64,000 nt of DNA from assembly GCA_027924585.1 (NCBI GenBank), contig BSBM01001922.1:124001-188000 (forward strand), written 5' to 3'. The stretch is from Larix kaempferi (lineage: Eukaryota > Streptophyta > Pinopsida > Pinales > Pinaceae). Numbering within the stretch: the stretch's first letter is position 1; every line of letters begins with the position of its first letter. The notes beneath the pieces were generated by a model. The model was given only the letters and a program-made list of their open reading frames with translations. It did no database searches and was not told where the DNA came from. Made by a program: the position numbers and the translations under genes. Positions 10,207 to 22,747 of this stretch are shown here, piece after piece.

Positions 10207-11262
10207 TGTTATAGCTTGAAATGACACCTCTCCGTCCATGACGAAACTTGTTTCCCTTGGTCGCATGACGACACTTCTTGAGATCAAGTTCAGTCACACA
10301 ACAGGACAATTGTGGATGGAGGAGTCATTTGGGACACTAAAAATGGTTGAAATTACCTCATTCTTGACCCATTTGATGTATATGACCCTTAGGAACATTT
10401 TTCCAGACCAAACCATCTCCTGAAAATGAGCAGAAAAGCCTGTTTTTGGCCATTTTTCACTATGAGCGCGACTCTACTGTTATAATAGTAGCGTGTGTAC
10501 GCGACTTTGTCTCATTTAAAGTAGCGCCCATTGCCATATGTACGCGACTTTGTATACTGTAGAGTAGGGTACACTCTTGTTTTGGTCAAAATCTCGAAAT
10601 TCGAGTAAGTTAAGTTGGTTGGGAAACCTCTTGAGTGGTTATAACTTCTTTTCCTCTTCCTCATTGATTATATAAGGAGGGTAGAAGGGCCATGTGGGAA
10701 GAGCAAGCCTAATTGCAAAGTTATGCTGGAGGAATGGAGACCCTCATCCCCCTCTCTTGTGCTTCAGTTTTGGTAAACCCTAGTACAATTGCTTAGAGGC
10801 TGGGATCCTTGGAGAACGGAAGCAGGAGACCTTGAATCTAGGTTTCGTGAAGTGCCAAGCTTGAAGGAAGGTATAATTGTATGTACTTGCTTTCATTCAT
10901 TAATAAAGATCAGACGTTCTTCTCTTTCCAAATATGACCTATTAATGTGTCTTAAGATTTGATCACTGTTTGATTATAGTTTGATGTCTCTTTCCATTAT
11001 AGATATCAGTATTATATATGTAGTCAAATGTATTTGAGAAAGGTATCAAGTTGTTTTGCAGGTCTGGGCATTGCAACACTGGATAAGCATTGAAGAGCGA
11101 GGGAGGAAAAGCTAGGATCAACCTTCTGAATAAGGTGCCTACATCTCTAAACCCTAATCTCTTCATTTATTAGTTATACTTGCAGAATGCTTGTAAGTCT
11201 ATCTTTATCACCGTAAGTTGGTAGTTTCTCCCCTGAACTATAGGTGCATTTTCCCCACAACA
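10207..11262 (+). repeat. LTR 2 of the array
   Basis: Same length as LTR 1 and, by eye, nearly identical to it. TATA box at 10669-10676. It serves as the 3' LTR of unit 1 and the 5' LTR of unit 2. Confidence 0.93.
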
Positions 11263-13313
11263 GAATGGCGACTCCGCTGGGGAAAGCCTAACTGCTTAGG
11301 GGTATCCAAGGTCATTTCTTCAGTCTTGTTTGATGGTCTTTGTTCATTTTCTTGATTAGGATCAGTTAGTAGGCTCTGTTTGACCCTCCTGGGCTTTTTA
11401 CAGACCCTTCCCAACCCTTGCAAACCTTTGTGGACCCAGTTTGGGGGTTTTAACCCCGTTTTTTAGACTTTTTTTTCTTGTACGCTACTGTTTGTACCAC
11501 ACAGTAGCGCTCATACGCTACTTTTCCTTTGCACAGTAGCGCCCATACTGCTATGAGCGCTAGTTTCCTTCATACACAGTAGCGCTCAAAATCTGGGTTT
11601 GAAATTTTTGAGTTTTTGGGTTGTGGACCCAAATCTGGGGGCTGTGGCTGCATTTTTGGGGGTCCCTGATGACCTTAGGTCTGTGTTAAACCCCTGTAAG
11701 TGGTCTCCCATCCTTGTATTGATCCTACATTCATGATTTGAACCTCTTTTGATCATTTTGGGCTTGTTTGGAAAGTTTTGGGGTTTGTTGACTTAAGTTG
11801 GGGGGTTGTGGACCTGTTTGGTGTTTTGTACCCTAATTTGAGTCTGATTGAACTTGCTTGCCCCATTTCCACTGGATTTGAAACCTCTTGAGTCTTTTTG
11901 ACCCTGTTTGTATCTATTTGAGTGAAATTTCTCTTTTAGGTTGGTTTCTTGTCCTCCCTTATGCTTTTAGTTTTTCTTTTGTAGTGAAAGCTCAAGTGTT
12001 TTGGCTGTTGTTCAAGACCTTGTTTGCATTGTTTACGTGCAGACCTGACTTTACCAAACCATACTTATTCGTAGGTCATTCGCTTCGTTTGGGTCTAAAA
12101 GTAGTTTTTGTACTCTTTTCCCAATGTTTGGCATGCTTACATCAATAAGAATTTGAAAGTCATATTGGTAGCTTTTACTGTTTCATAAAGAGAACCTGAA
12201 AGTTTCTTTGATTTGCTTTGATAGTAGGTTAGTTTCAGTTTTTGTTTCTTACCTTTGAAAAGCATAAATAATTTTAATTCATTTTCTAAATAGAGTACCT
12301 TGCAAGTGGCTTAAAAGATTTTAGAGTGCTTTGCATAAAAAAGAACAAGTTTTCTTTTGCATACTTATTGGTTTGAGTAGCTGCATTTTTAGGTTTTGAG
12401 TTTATTTTTGTACATTTAGACTTTATTTTTACCTTTTTTGCATTCAAAAGATTAAAAAATTGCATTTGCACATGCATTCTAGATCAGAATTTTAAGACTT
12501 GCATTGAAAAGAAAAAGATTTGTTTGGTGGTAAATATTTCATTTTCAGTACTCTATTTCTATTATAACCACTCTCACACACCCACTACCTTTTTGAGTAA
12601 TCAAGTAACCTTTAAAATGAACTCTAATAAAATGAACTAGCAACATTTTCTTTTCTAGGTTACACTACACCAACTAGTTTTGGTTAGGATCTTGGGTTTA
12701 AAACACCTTAAACCACCCAAGATCACACATTGCGCAAAAATCGTAGTGAGACTATCATTAGGCAAACCCACCTCACTCAAAATTTGCCTGGGAGCATATG
12801 CAGTAGGTCAATGTGAGATCAGTTTGTGGGAATACCCCTCCTACTTTCTGTTCGAGCATACGCCAGGATCGGATTGCGTATTGGGGACTCTTTCGAGTTT
12901 CGGGCTTAGCTACCCTGCCCACGCTTTCTGATTCGACCGGTGACTGTTCCCCCAGGAGTTTTCGGTGTTGTGGTATCCTTAGTATCAGACTCTAGGTTCA
13001 TACACAGGTGACAGCGGAGGGTATATCTGCTGTACCTAGGACAGACGTGGGAGGAAATCCCTTGCAGGTCTTTGGGAGGGCGGTTGGGTGATTCCAGCGC
13101 TTGCACCCTTAGTCATTGTATTGTGGACCCCGGGTAACTGTCCTTCATCCTTCGTTGATCTGTTCTGGGCCCTCATCATCCCAGACTCTTCTCCGGAAGG
13201 CATCTGTTTGCCTGGTTTGATTTACCTAGGACCTTTTTTAGTGGTGTGCTCTTTGTGCTACTTTTTTTTTTAGTTTGCCTTAGAGATTTTCTTGTTCATT
13301 TGAGCAGGAAACT

Positions 13314-14564
13314 ATGTCTAGCATTCCGGCGAGTGCCAATCAAGGTACCCCTGTTCCGGGGGATCCTTGTGCTGTTCCATTCATTGGAAACATTGGTGCT
13401 CCCTTAATGGCTACTCTGAATCTTCCTGGATTCACTATTGGGCTGCCGGTTTGGTTGTTTTCCACTCCGAATGCCTTGCATGCTCCTGACGCTTCTTTTG
13501 TGAGCACCTCAAATCAAGAGCATCAGAACCCTGGGCCTTCTTTGCCAGTAACATCTTCTCCTCCTCCTTCTACCTCATGTGGCGAAAGTAGCAATACTAG
13601 TAACCAGCAGTCTAAAAGGAATAGACGGGGGAAGAATAAGAAGAAGATGCCAAAACAAGGTGGCAAGCACCCTACCTCTGCAAATCATGCAGGGGGCACC
13701 TACCCAGCCTCTGGAGGTCATGCTGGGAGAAAACTTTTAGTCACTGAAAATCATACTGAAAGTTTGTCTTCAACCACTGTCAGTCATGTTGAGGACACGT
13801 CATTGATCACTGCTAGTCATATTAATGACAAGTCACCAGTTCCTGTGAGTCATACTGGAGACACCAGATCAGCCACTGCAAGTCATGCTGAGGGAGTTGA
13901 CATTGTCGACAAACCCAACAAACAGAAGCTTAAGTTCCCTTGTAAGTTTTGCGAGGGAGACCACCTTACTTACTTGTGCCCTGTACTTCCAGAAGTGCAA
14001 AAAGTGTGGTACTTAGTTCAAAAGTCTTCTGCTTCTGAGCAACCAGCCTCTGTGAGTCATGCTGGGGGCAAGTTGTCAGCCAATGCTAGTCATGCTGAAA
14101 GTACTGACGTTGTAAAGGAGTCTAAACCTATAGGACGGAAACCAAAGTTCCCTTGTAAACTTTGTAAGGGAGATCACCTTACTCACCGATGCCCTGCCAT
14201 TCCAGAGGCACGAAGAGTGTGGTCCATGTCTAAAGGAACCTCTGTTCCTGAGTTGTCTATAGATTCCCTGCGGTCAGATCAACCTTTGGTTGATAAAGTG
14301 GTTGAACCAATGCAATCTTTGGTCGACCCCACTCTTCCTTCGGAGAGTGAAGTGATTGAATCGATGCAATCTTCGACCGATCCCATCAGTCCTTCAGAGA
14401 TTGATGCACCTACTACTGAAGTCTTATGCATTACCAGTTTGGATGTTCCTGAAAAAGGGGGCACTTCATCTGTGCCATGTGAACCCCTACCAAGCCCTAG
14501 GATTGTTTCCTTTGATTGGAATATTCTAGTCGAGCCTCGCCTTCCTTCTTCGACACCTTTCTAG
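13314..14564 (+). CDS. Capsid-less Gag-like protein, array unit 2
   Basis: Same architecture as the copy at 5131: the MATLNLPG motif, 11-residue SH repeats and two CX2CX3HX4C knuckles. Against unit 1 I see Lys to Asn near residue 97 (TSNQQ), Ala to Val ten residues from the end, and a silent G to T near 13661. The terminal TAG (14562-14564) is retained. Confidence 0.83.
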   Translation: MSSIPASANQGTPVPGDPCAVPFIGNIGAPLMATLNLPGFTIGLPVWLFSTPNALHAPDASFVSTSNQEHQNPGPSLPVTSSPPPSTSCGESSNTSNQQSKRNRRGKNKKKMPKQGGKHPTSANHAGGTYPASGGHAGRKLLVTENHTESLSSTTVSHVEDTSLITASHINDKSPVPVSHTGDTRSATASHAEGVDIVDKPNKQKLKFPCKFCEGDHLTYLCPVLPEVQKVWYLVQKSSASEQPASVSHAGGKLSANASHAESTDVVKESKPIGRKPKFPCKLCKGDHLTHRCPAIPEARRVWSMSKGTSVPELSIDSLRSDQPLVDKVVEPMQSLVDPTLPSESEVIESMQSSTDPISPSEIDAPTTEVLCITSLDVPEKGGTSSVPCEPLPSPRIVSFDWNILVEPRLPSSTPF

Positions 14565-16244
14565 ATAAAGGTTGATATCGGGAACCATACGGTTGATCGA
14601 TGCATTGTTGATGAAGGTGCTTCTGTTAGTATCTTATCCGCTTATGCTTGGAGAGATTTGGGTTTCCCTAATATTATTCCAGCTGTTAATTGGCCGTTGA
14701 CCTTCGATAGAAGACCTAGTGAACCGATCGGATTCCTCCGTCAGGCACCTGTTACCTTGGGTGGAAAAACAGTCTTAGTTGATTTTATGGTTCTAAAGGA
14801 CCCTGTGGACTTTGATATGATCCTTGGGCGTGATTACGTTTATGCTATGCATGCTGTGGTGTCTACGCTTTTTCGTGTGATGCATTTCCCTCATAACGAA
14901 AACATTGTCACCATCGACCAGCTTGCATTCGTTGATCCTCCTTATTACCCATCTGTAGACCAGTCTGATCCCTCGTCATTAGGCACTACTATGTCACATG
15001 CGCCTCATGTGGCATATTGTTCCTTGAGTTCAACTGCTACTGAGAAGAAGTCTCTGAGTTCATGCTTACCTTCTTGGGACTTGGTCCCAGCTTTTGACCA
15101 AGTGACACCTCCATCTGAATGTTTAGATATGTATTCTATCTGGGATGATATACTTCCTTCCGATGAAGTTTTCCTAGAGTCTATAGTACAGTCTGCCATT
15201 CATTTGGATGTTTATCCAGTCGCAGTCATGTCCAGCCCCGATTTGACCTTAAAGTTTGATCTTCCTACTGTTGAGTCTTTGGACTTTCCTATAGATCCGC
15301 AAATCGGTGTTCCTGCTGAGTTTGATTCTGCTTCTAGAATTTTCAACTCCCGTGATGATGAATTTGTTCCTGCAGATTCCATCATGTCCTTCAACTTTGA
15401 TCTTCATCCTGAATTTGATCTTGTTGATTGTAAGTCCTCAGGCTTGGGTACCATCGAGTCTTCATTTGAAAACTCTGCCTTGTTTATGCCTGCTGTTGAT
15501 GATAGTGAAGTTGAAAGTATTTCTACCACAGTGACTTGTATCGGGTCTTCCTTTACATATGTTTTAGATATGATCCTGGTACTAATGTTTCTTGGAGACA
15601 GGATTCTTAGCTGGATGTATACTTGCTTATTGGTCCTTTTCGACACCTTGTGCGACTATGTCAGGTATATTCAGAACCTTGCATATAGGTTTAGGCTTCC
15701 CCGCTGTTATGTTGCATTTGAACCTTTTGCCATCCGAATTCGCCATAGGGTCAAACCTGTTGGATATTGGTGTGTTAGCCATCTCTTTATGCATTGTGCA
15801 CCAGTCCGACAGCAGAGCCTACCTAACATGGGTCACCCTAGTCAGCACCCTTATGCCATTCTGGTGCCCATGCTGAGTTTTTCTCATAGGCTCGGGAGCC
15901 TTTTTAGATTTACCATGATTTTGAGAAGAAGCCTCATATCTTTCTTCCTCACATATTTCTCGCCATCCCTGATAAGGCTCCCATCTTTGTGTTCAAATTG
16001 CATATGCATCTATTATGATCCCGCTTGCGCTAATGAGCCTGAAGCCGGCTTCCACGCTTTTAGCCCGTTGTATAAGCCTCCATCTCTGATCTCATTTTCG
16101 CTAAGCCCTGTATCATTTTGCCTTTTCAATTTGACACCTTTTACCTGGAGGAGACACACCTTGAGTGTACTTATCTTGCTCATGTTCCTTGCATTAGGCA
16201 TAGCTTTGTTCCATGCGCTTGGAGCTAGTTTTGCATGTCCTTGA
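14565..16244 (+). CDS. Protease-like extension after the UAG, array unit 2
   Basis: The frame remains open for 559 codons as in unit 1. Differences from unit 1 are mostly amino-acid changing: Phe to Val after LPSDE, Val to Ala near 15372, Glu to Lys near 15753, Trp to Ser near 15961. The DEGAS site and LGRDY motif are unchanged. Confidence 0.68.
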   Translation: MKVDIGNHTVDRCIVDEGASVSILSAYAWRDLGFPNIIPAVNWPLTFDRRPSEPIGFLRQAPVTLGGKTVLVDFMVLKDPVDFDMILGRDYVYAMHAVVSTLFRVMHFPHNENIVTIDQLAFVDPPYYPSVDQSDPSSLGTTMSHAPHVAYCSLSSTATEKKSLSSCLPSWDLVPAFDQVTPPSECLDMYSIWDDILPSDEVFLESIVQSAIHLDVYPVAVMSSPDLTLKFDLPTVESLDFPIDPQIGVPAEFDSASRIFNSRDDEFVPADSIMSFNFDLHPEFDLVDCKSSGLGTIESSFENSALFMPAVDDSEVESISTTVTCIGSSFTYVLDMILVLMFLGDRILSWMYTCLLVLFDTLCDYVRYIQNLAYRFRLPRCYVAFEPFAIRIRHRVKPVGYWCVSHLFMHCAPVRQQSLPNMGHPSQHPYAILVPMLSFSHRLGSLFRFTMILRRSLISFFLTYFSPSLIRLPSLCSNCICIYYDPACANEPEAGFHAFSPLYKPPSLISFSLSPVSFCLFNLTPFTWRRHTLSVLILLMFLALGIALFHALGASFACP

Positions 16245-18389
16245 CACTCGTCTCCTCCCATTGCGAGCATTCTTCTACCTTTACTTCGAGCTCGTTAAAA
16301 ACAGTAAGTAGGTTACGAGCATTTCTTCCACCTTTCCTTCGAGCATTTCTTCCACCTTTCCTTCGAGCTCGTTAAAAACAGTAAGGAGGCTACGAGCATT
16401 CTTCTACCTTCACTTTGAGCTCGTTAAAAACAGTAAGTAGGTTATGAGCATTTCTTTCATCTTCACTTCGAGCTTGTTAAAAACAGTAAGGAAGTTGTGA
16501 GCATTTTCCTATCTCCTTTGAGCTCGTTAAAAACAGTAAGGAGGTCATGAGTTTACTTTTCCGGACTCGTTAAACCTTTACGGAAAAGATACCTATGGAG
16601 TTCTTTTAAGCCCTTTTCAGACTCCTTAAATAGGAAAAGTTTGCCGAGCATAGTTGTCTTTTCGGGCTCGTTAAAATAACTGAACCGACATCCACTTAGG
16701 TATAGAATTACCCCTTTTCCGGGCCTTGGTGGATAATTTACGGAAAAGGTATACTCTAGGTATACTCTTGTATGCGCTAGAAGAGTTCTTCTTCCATCAT
16801 TTTACACTTTTTCGGGGAAGGAGACTAACTTTACGAAAAAGGACCTTTGGAGTCGTCTTTAGGGTTTTCAGACTCTCTAAACATGAAAATACCAAGCGAG
16901 CACATACCAATCCGGGCTCGATATAAAATCCACGGATAAGTGTCTAGAGGACTGTTTAAGTTTTTCAACTCTATAAGCAAGAAAACACCGCCGAGCACAG
17001 ACCAATCCGGGCTCGATATAAAATCCACGGATAGGTGTATGGAGTTTTCTTCTAGGTTTTTCAGACTCCTTAAATATGAAAATACCGTCGAGCATGCTTT
17101 AGTTCTTTGTCAAGCTCGTTAAAAAATGAAAAAGGAAATGGAAGGGAAGAATGTCAAAATATCTTTCAATATGATGGCAGCAAGTCAACTATCTCCTTGA
17201 ACAAAGCACCTGTTTTGAGTCTATCAAACAAGTTGGGTTCTAGCATTGGCCTTAGGGTAAACTTGATCTCAGAGTTCCTACTCCTCCATTTGGTTAGTTT
17301 TCCACTCATATGGAGAATCTGTTAATGTCTCCTACATTGCAGACTTGCATCATGGTCCCTTTGTGTTCAAAGCTGCCTAAGTCACTCTTGTGTCGTGCTC
17401 ACTGTTCAAGGATACAACCTGTGTCGGCCATTCTGCAGTTGCCTTGACCTCATGTGTCGGCCATTCCTTGGTGTCAGTATGTTTCATCATGTGTTTAGTC
17501 CTACTCCAAATCAGCTCATACCTTTTGAGTGTCCCTCGTGTTGGATGATGGAGGATGCATTAAGGCCTCCCTTCCAACGGACTTCTTCCCATCGACTTTA
17601 GCTCATTGTGCTCTGGGAATGAAGTTTAGAGTTTCGGTTAGTACCTTGGGGATTGCAGTCATTAGTGGCAGTTTCCCTTGCTATTGGATAGATGGGAATA
17701 CATCAATGTCTCCTATCCGATGGATTCTTCAAGTGTTCGACGGCAAGACCATCTATTCGCACTTGTCGAATGTACTAGGTACCTTGGGTTCCATTTTCAT
17801 TATTGGTGGACACCCTCGCGTTTGTTAACGGTATACATCAATGACCGGTAATCAAACGATACCTCCCATGTTCGACAACAGCTCATTTATTCGCATGGAT
17901 AGGTTTGTACCTTGGGTTGTTTTTGGATGAAGACCTTGGGATCCTCGATAGCATCACCTCATTTATGTTATCGCCCAAGTTGCGCAAGACTGAGCCCCAC
18001 TCCTTTTGGCTCTTGATGAGACATAGATCCAGCTTGTTCTCTATGGCTATGTTCTCCAGTTTTGACATAGATCCACCTTGTATTTATGTGGCTATGTTTC
18101 GACTTATGTTCCTCATGGATCCACGCTTGTATTTTAGTGGCCATGATATATGCATCAGTATTTTGGATCATTATTGTATCCTCTTGGAGATCATGTTCCA
18201 CCATTTGAACATGGACAGTTACCCCATGGATAAGTTTGTCTGACATTGCCTTTTCTTTCAGGTACTTCATTTGAGCCTATCATTCTTGGTTTCTCCGTTC
18301 CTCCACGATTCAACTCTTTTTTATTTTTTATAATGTATTTCGGCCATCGTTTCCCGTACTCCCTCTGACCTCATACATTAGGGGGCATC

Positions 18390-19445
18390 TGTTATAGCTT
18401 GAAATGACACCTCTCCGTCCATGACGAAACTTGTTTCCCTTGGTCGCATGACGACACTTCTTGAGATCAAGTTCAGTCACACAACAGGACAATTGTGGAT
18501 GGAGGAGTCATTTGGGACACTAAAAATGGTTGAAATTACCTCATTCTTGACCCATTTGATGTATATGACCCTTAGGAACATTTTTCCAGACCAAACCATC
18601 TCCTGAAAATGAGCAGAAAAGCCTGTTTTTGGCCATTTTTCACTATGAGCGCGACTCTACTGTTATAATAGTAGCGTGTGTACGCGACTTTGTCTCATTT
18701 AAAGTAGCGCCCATTGCCATATGTACGCGACTTTGTATACTGTAGAGTAGGGTACACTCTTGTTTTGGTCAAAATCTCGAAATTCGAGTAAGTTAAGTTG
18801 GTTGGGAAACCTCTTGAGTGGTTATAACTTCTTTTCCTCTTCCTCATTGATTATATAAGGAGGGTAGAAGGGCCATGTGGGAAGAGCAAGCCTAATTGCA
18901 AAGTTATGCTGGAGGAATGGAGACCCTCATCCCCCTCTCTTGTGCTTCAGTTTTGGTAAACCCTAGTACAATTGCTTAGAGGCTGGGATCCTTGGAGAAC
19001 GGAAGCAGGAGACCTTGAATCTAGGTTTCGTGAAGTGCCAAGCTTGAAGGAAGGTATAATTGTATGTACTTGCTTTCATTCATTAATAAAGATCAGACGT
19101 TCTTCTCTTTCCAAATATGACCTATTAATGTGTCTTAAGATTTGATCACTGTTTGATTATAGTTTGATGTCTCTTTCCATTATAGATATCAGTATTATAT
19201 ATGTAGTCAAATGTATTTGAGAAAGGTATCAAGTTGTTTTGCAGGTCTGGGCATTGCAACACTGGATAAGCATTGAAGAGCGAGGGAGGAAAAGCTAGGA
19301 TCAACCTTCTGAATAAGGTGCCTACATCTCTAAACCCTAATCTCTTCATTTATTAGTTATACTTGCAGAATGCTTGTAAGTCTATCTTTATCACCGTAAG
19401 TTGGTAGTTTCTCCCCTGAACTATAGGTGCATTTTCCCCACAACA
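18390..19445 (+). repeat. LTR 3 of the array
   Basis: Same 1,056 bp from TGTTATAG to ACAACA, shared by units 2 and 3. TATA box 18852-18859. Confidence 0.93.
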
Positions 19446-21496
19446 GAATGGCGACTCCGCTGGGGAAAGCCTAACTGCTTAGGGGTATCCAAGGTCATTT
19501 CTTCAGTCTTGTTTGATGGTCTTTGTTCATTTTCTTGATTAGGATCAGTTAGTAGGCTCTGTTTGACCCTCCTGGGCTTTTTACAGACCCTTCCCAACCC
19601 TTGCAAACCTTTGTGGACCCAGTTTGGGGGTTTTAACCCCGTTTTTTAGACTTTTTTTTCTTGTACGCTACTGTTTGTACCACACAGTAGCGCTCATACG
19701 CTACTTTTCCTTTGCACAGTAGCGCCCATACTGCTATGAGCGCTAGTTTCCTTCATACACAGTAGCGCTCAAAATCTGGGTTTGAAATTTTTGAGTTTTT
19801 GGGTTGTGGACCCAAATCTGGGGGCTGTGGCTGCATTTTTGGGGGTCCCTGATGACCTTAGGTCTGTGTTAAACCCCTGTAAGTGGTCTCCCATCCTTGT
19901 ATTGATCCTACATTCATGATTTGAACCTCTTTTGATCATTTTGGGCTTGTTTGGAAAGTTTTGGGGTTTGTTGACTTAAGTTGGGGGGTTGTGGACCTGT
20001 TTGGTGTTTTGTACCCTAATTTGAGTCTGATTGAACTTGCTTGCCCCATTTCCACTGGATTTGAAACCTCTTGAGTCTTTTTGACCCTGTTTGTATCTAT
20101 TTGAGTGAAATTTCTCTTTTAGGTTGGTTTCTTGTCCTCCCTTATGCTTTTAGTTTTTCTTTTGTAGTGAAAGCTCAAGTGTTTTGGCTGTTGTTCAAGA
20201 CCTTGTTTGCATTGTTTACGTGCAAACCTGACTTTACCAAACCATACTTATTCGTAGGTCATTCGCTTCGTTTGGGTCTAAAAGTAGTTTTTGTACTCTT
20301 TTCCCAATGTTTGGCATGCTTACATCAATAAGAATTTGAAAGTCATATTGGTAGCTTTTACTGTTTCATAAAGAGAACCTGAAAGTTTCTTTGATTTGCT
20401 TTGATAGTAGGTTAGTTTCAGTTTTTGTTTCTTACCTTTGAAAAGCATAAAGAATTTTAATTCATTTTCTAAATAGAGTACCTTGCAAGTGGCTTAAAAG
20501 ATTTTAGAGTGCTTTGCATAAAAAAGAACAAGTTTTCTTTTGCATACTTATTGGTTTGAGTAGCTGCATTTTTAGGTTTTGAGTTTATTTTTGTACATTT
20601 AGACTTTATTTTTACCTTTTTTGCATTCAAAAGATTAAAAAATTGCATTTGCACATGCATTCTAGATCAGAATTTTAAGACTTGCATTGAAAAGAAAAAG
20701 ATTTGTTTGGTGGTAAATATTTCATTTTCAGTACTCTATTTCTATTATAACCACTCTCACACACCCACTACCTTTTTGAGTAATCAAGTAACCTTTAAAA
20801 TGAACTCTAATAAAATGAACTAGCAACATTTTCTTTTCTAGGTTACACTACACCAACTAGTTTTGGTTAGGATCTTGGGTTTAAAACACCTTAAACCACC
20901 CAAGATCACACATTGCGCAAAAATCGTAGTGAGACTATCATTAGGCAAACCCACCTCACTCAAAATTTGCCTGGGAGCATATGCAGTAGGTCAATGTGAG
21001 ATCAGTTTGTGGGAATACCCCTCCTACTTTCTGTTCGAGCATACGCCAGGATCGGATTGCGTATTGGGGACTCTTTCGAGTTTCGGGCTTAGCTACCCTG
21101 CCCACGCTTTCTGATTCGACCGGTGACTGTTCCCCCAGGAGTTTTCGGTGTTGTGGTATCCTTAGTATCAGACTCTAGGTTCATACACAGGTGACAGCGG
21201 AGGGTATATCTGCTGTACCTAGGACAGACGTGGGAGGAAATCCCTTGCAGGTCTTTGGGAGGGCGGTTGGGTGATTCCAGCGCTTGCACCCTTAGTCATT
21301 GTATTGTGGACCCCGGGTAACTGTCCTTCATCCTTCGTTGATCTGTTCTGGGCCCTCATCATCCCAGACTCTTCTCCGGAAGGCATCTGTTTGCCTGGTT
21401 TGATTTACCTAGGACCTTTTTTAGTGGTGTGCTCTTTGTGCTACTTTTTTTTTTAGTTTGCCTTAGAGATTTTCTTGTTCATTTGAGCAGGAAACT

Positions 21497-22747
21497 ATGT
21501 CTAGCATTCCGGCGAGTGCCAATCAAGGTACCCCTGTTCCGGGGGATCCTTGTGCTGTTCCATTCATTGGAAACATTGGTGCTCCCTTAATGGCTACTCT
21601 GAATCTTCCTGGATTCACTATTGGGCTGCCGGTTTGGTTGTTTTCCACTCTGAATGCCTTGCATGCTCCTGACGCTTCTTTTGTGAGCACCTCAAATCAA
21701 GAGCATCAGAACCCTGGGCCTTCTTTGCCAGTAACATCTTCTCCTCCTCCTTCTACCTCATGTGGCGAAAGTAGCAATACTAGTAACCAGCAGTCTAAAA
21801 GGAATAGACGGGGGAAGAATAGGAAGAAGATGCCAAAACAAGGGGGCAAGCACCCTGCCTCTGCAAATCATGCAGGGGGCACCTACCCAGCCTCTGGAGG
21901 TCATGCTGGGAGAAAACTTTTAGTCACTGAAAATCATACTGAAAGTTTGTCTTCAACCACTGTCAGTCATGTTGAGGACACGTCATTGATCACTGCTAGT
22001 CATATTAATGACAAGTCACCAGTTCCTGTGAGTCATACTGGAGACACCAGATCAGCCACTGCAAGTCATGCTGAGGGAGTTGACATTGTCGACAAACCCA
22101 ACAAACAGAAGCTTAAGTTCCCTTGTAAGTTTTGCGAGGGAGACCACCTTACTTACTTGTGCCCTGTACTTCCAGAAGTGCAAAAAGTGTGGTACTTAGT
22201 TCAAAAGTCTTCTGCTTCTGAGCAACCAGCCTCTGTGAGTCATGCTGGGGGCAAGCTGTCAGCCAATGCTAGTCATGCTGAAAGTACTGACGTTGTAAAG
22301 GAGTCTAAACCTATAGGACGGAAACCAAAGTTCCCTTGTAAACTTTGTAAGGGAGATCACCTTACTCACCGATGCCCTGCCATTCCAGAGGCACGAAGAG
22401 TGTGGTCCATGTCTAAAGGAACCTCTGTTCCTGAGTTGTCTATAGATTCCCTGCGGTCAGATCAACCTTTGGTTGATAAAGTGGTTGAACCAATGCAATC
22501 TTTGGTCGACCCCACTCTTCCTTCGGAGAGTGAAGTGATTGAATCGATGCAATCTTCGACCGATCCCATCAGTCCTTCAGAGATTGATGCACCTACTACT
22601 GAAGTCTTATGCATTACCAGTTTGGATGTTCCTGAAAAAGGGGGCACTTCATCTGTGCCATGTGAACCCCTACCAAGCCCTAGGATTGTTTCCTTTGATT
22701 GGAATATTCTAGCCGAGCCTCGCCTTCCTTCTTCGACACCTTTCTAG
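21497..22747 (+). CDS. Capsid-less Gag-like protein, array unit 3
   Basis: Same protein as at 5131 and 13314. Unit-specific changes include Pro to Leu near residue 52, Lys to Arg in the basic tract, Thr to Ala just before the SH repeats and a silent T to C near 22257. Asn near residue 97 is shared with unit 2. The TAG at 22745-22747 is retained. Confidence 0.83.
   Translation: MSSIPASANQGTPVPGDPCAVPFIGNIGAPLMATLNLPGFTIGLPVWLFSTLNALHAPDASFVSTSNQEHQNPGPSLPVTSSPPPSTSCGESSNTSNQQSKRNRRGKNRKKMPKQGGKHPASANHAGGTYPASGGHAGRKLLVTENHTESLSSTTVSHVEDTSLITASHINDKSPVPVSHTGDTRSATASHAEGVDIVDKPNKQKLKFPCKFCEGDHLTYLCPVLPEVQKVWYLVQKSSASEQPASVSHAGGKLSANASHAESTDVVKESKPIGRKPKFPCKLCKGDHLTHRCPAIPEARRVWSMSKGTSVPELSIDSLRSDQPLVDKVVEPMQSLVDPTLPSESEVIESMQSSTDPISPSEIDAPTTEVLCITSLDVPEKGGTSSVPCEPLPSPRIVSFDWNILAEPRLPSSTPF

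Larger units (their letters stand above)
11263..18389 (+). mobile_element. Internal region of array unit 2
   Basis: A complete 7,127-bp internal region: primer site 11266-11283, leader to 13313, coding part 13314-16244, minisatellite 16265-16548, polypurine tract 18380-18387. It is the same length as unit 1; a missing C near 9820 of unit 1 and a longer T run near 10147 offset one another relative to the first partial unit. Confidence 0.9.
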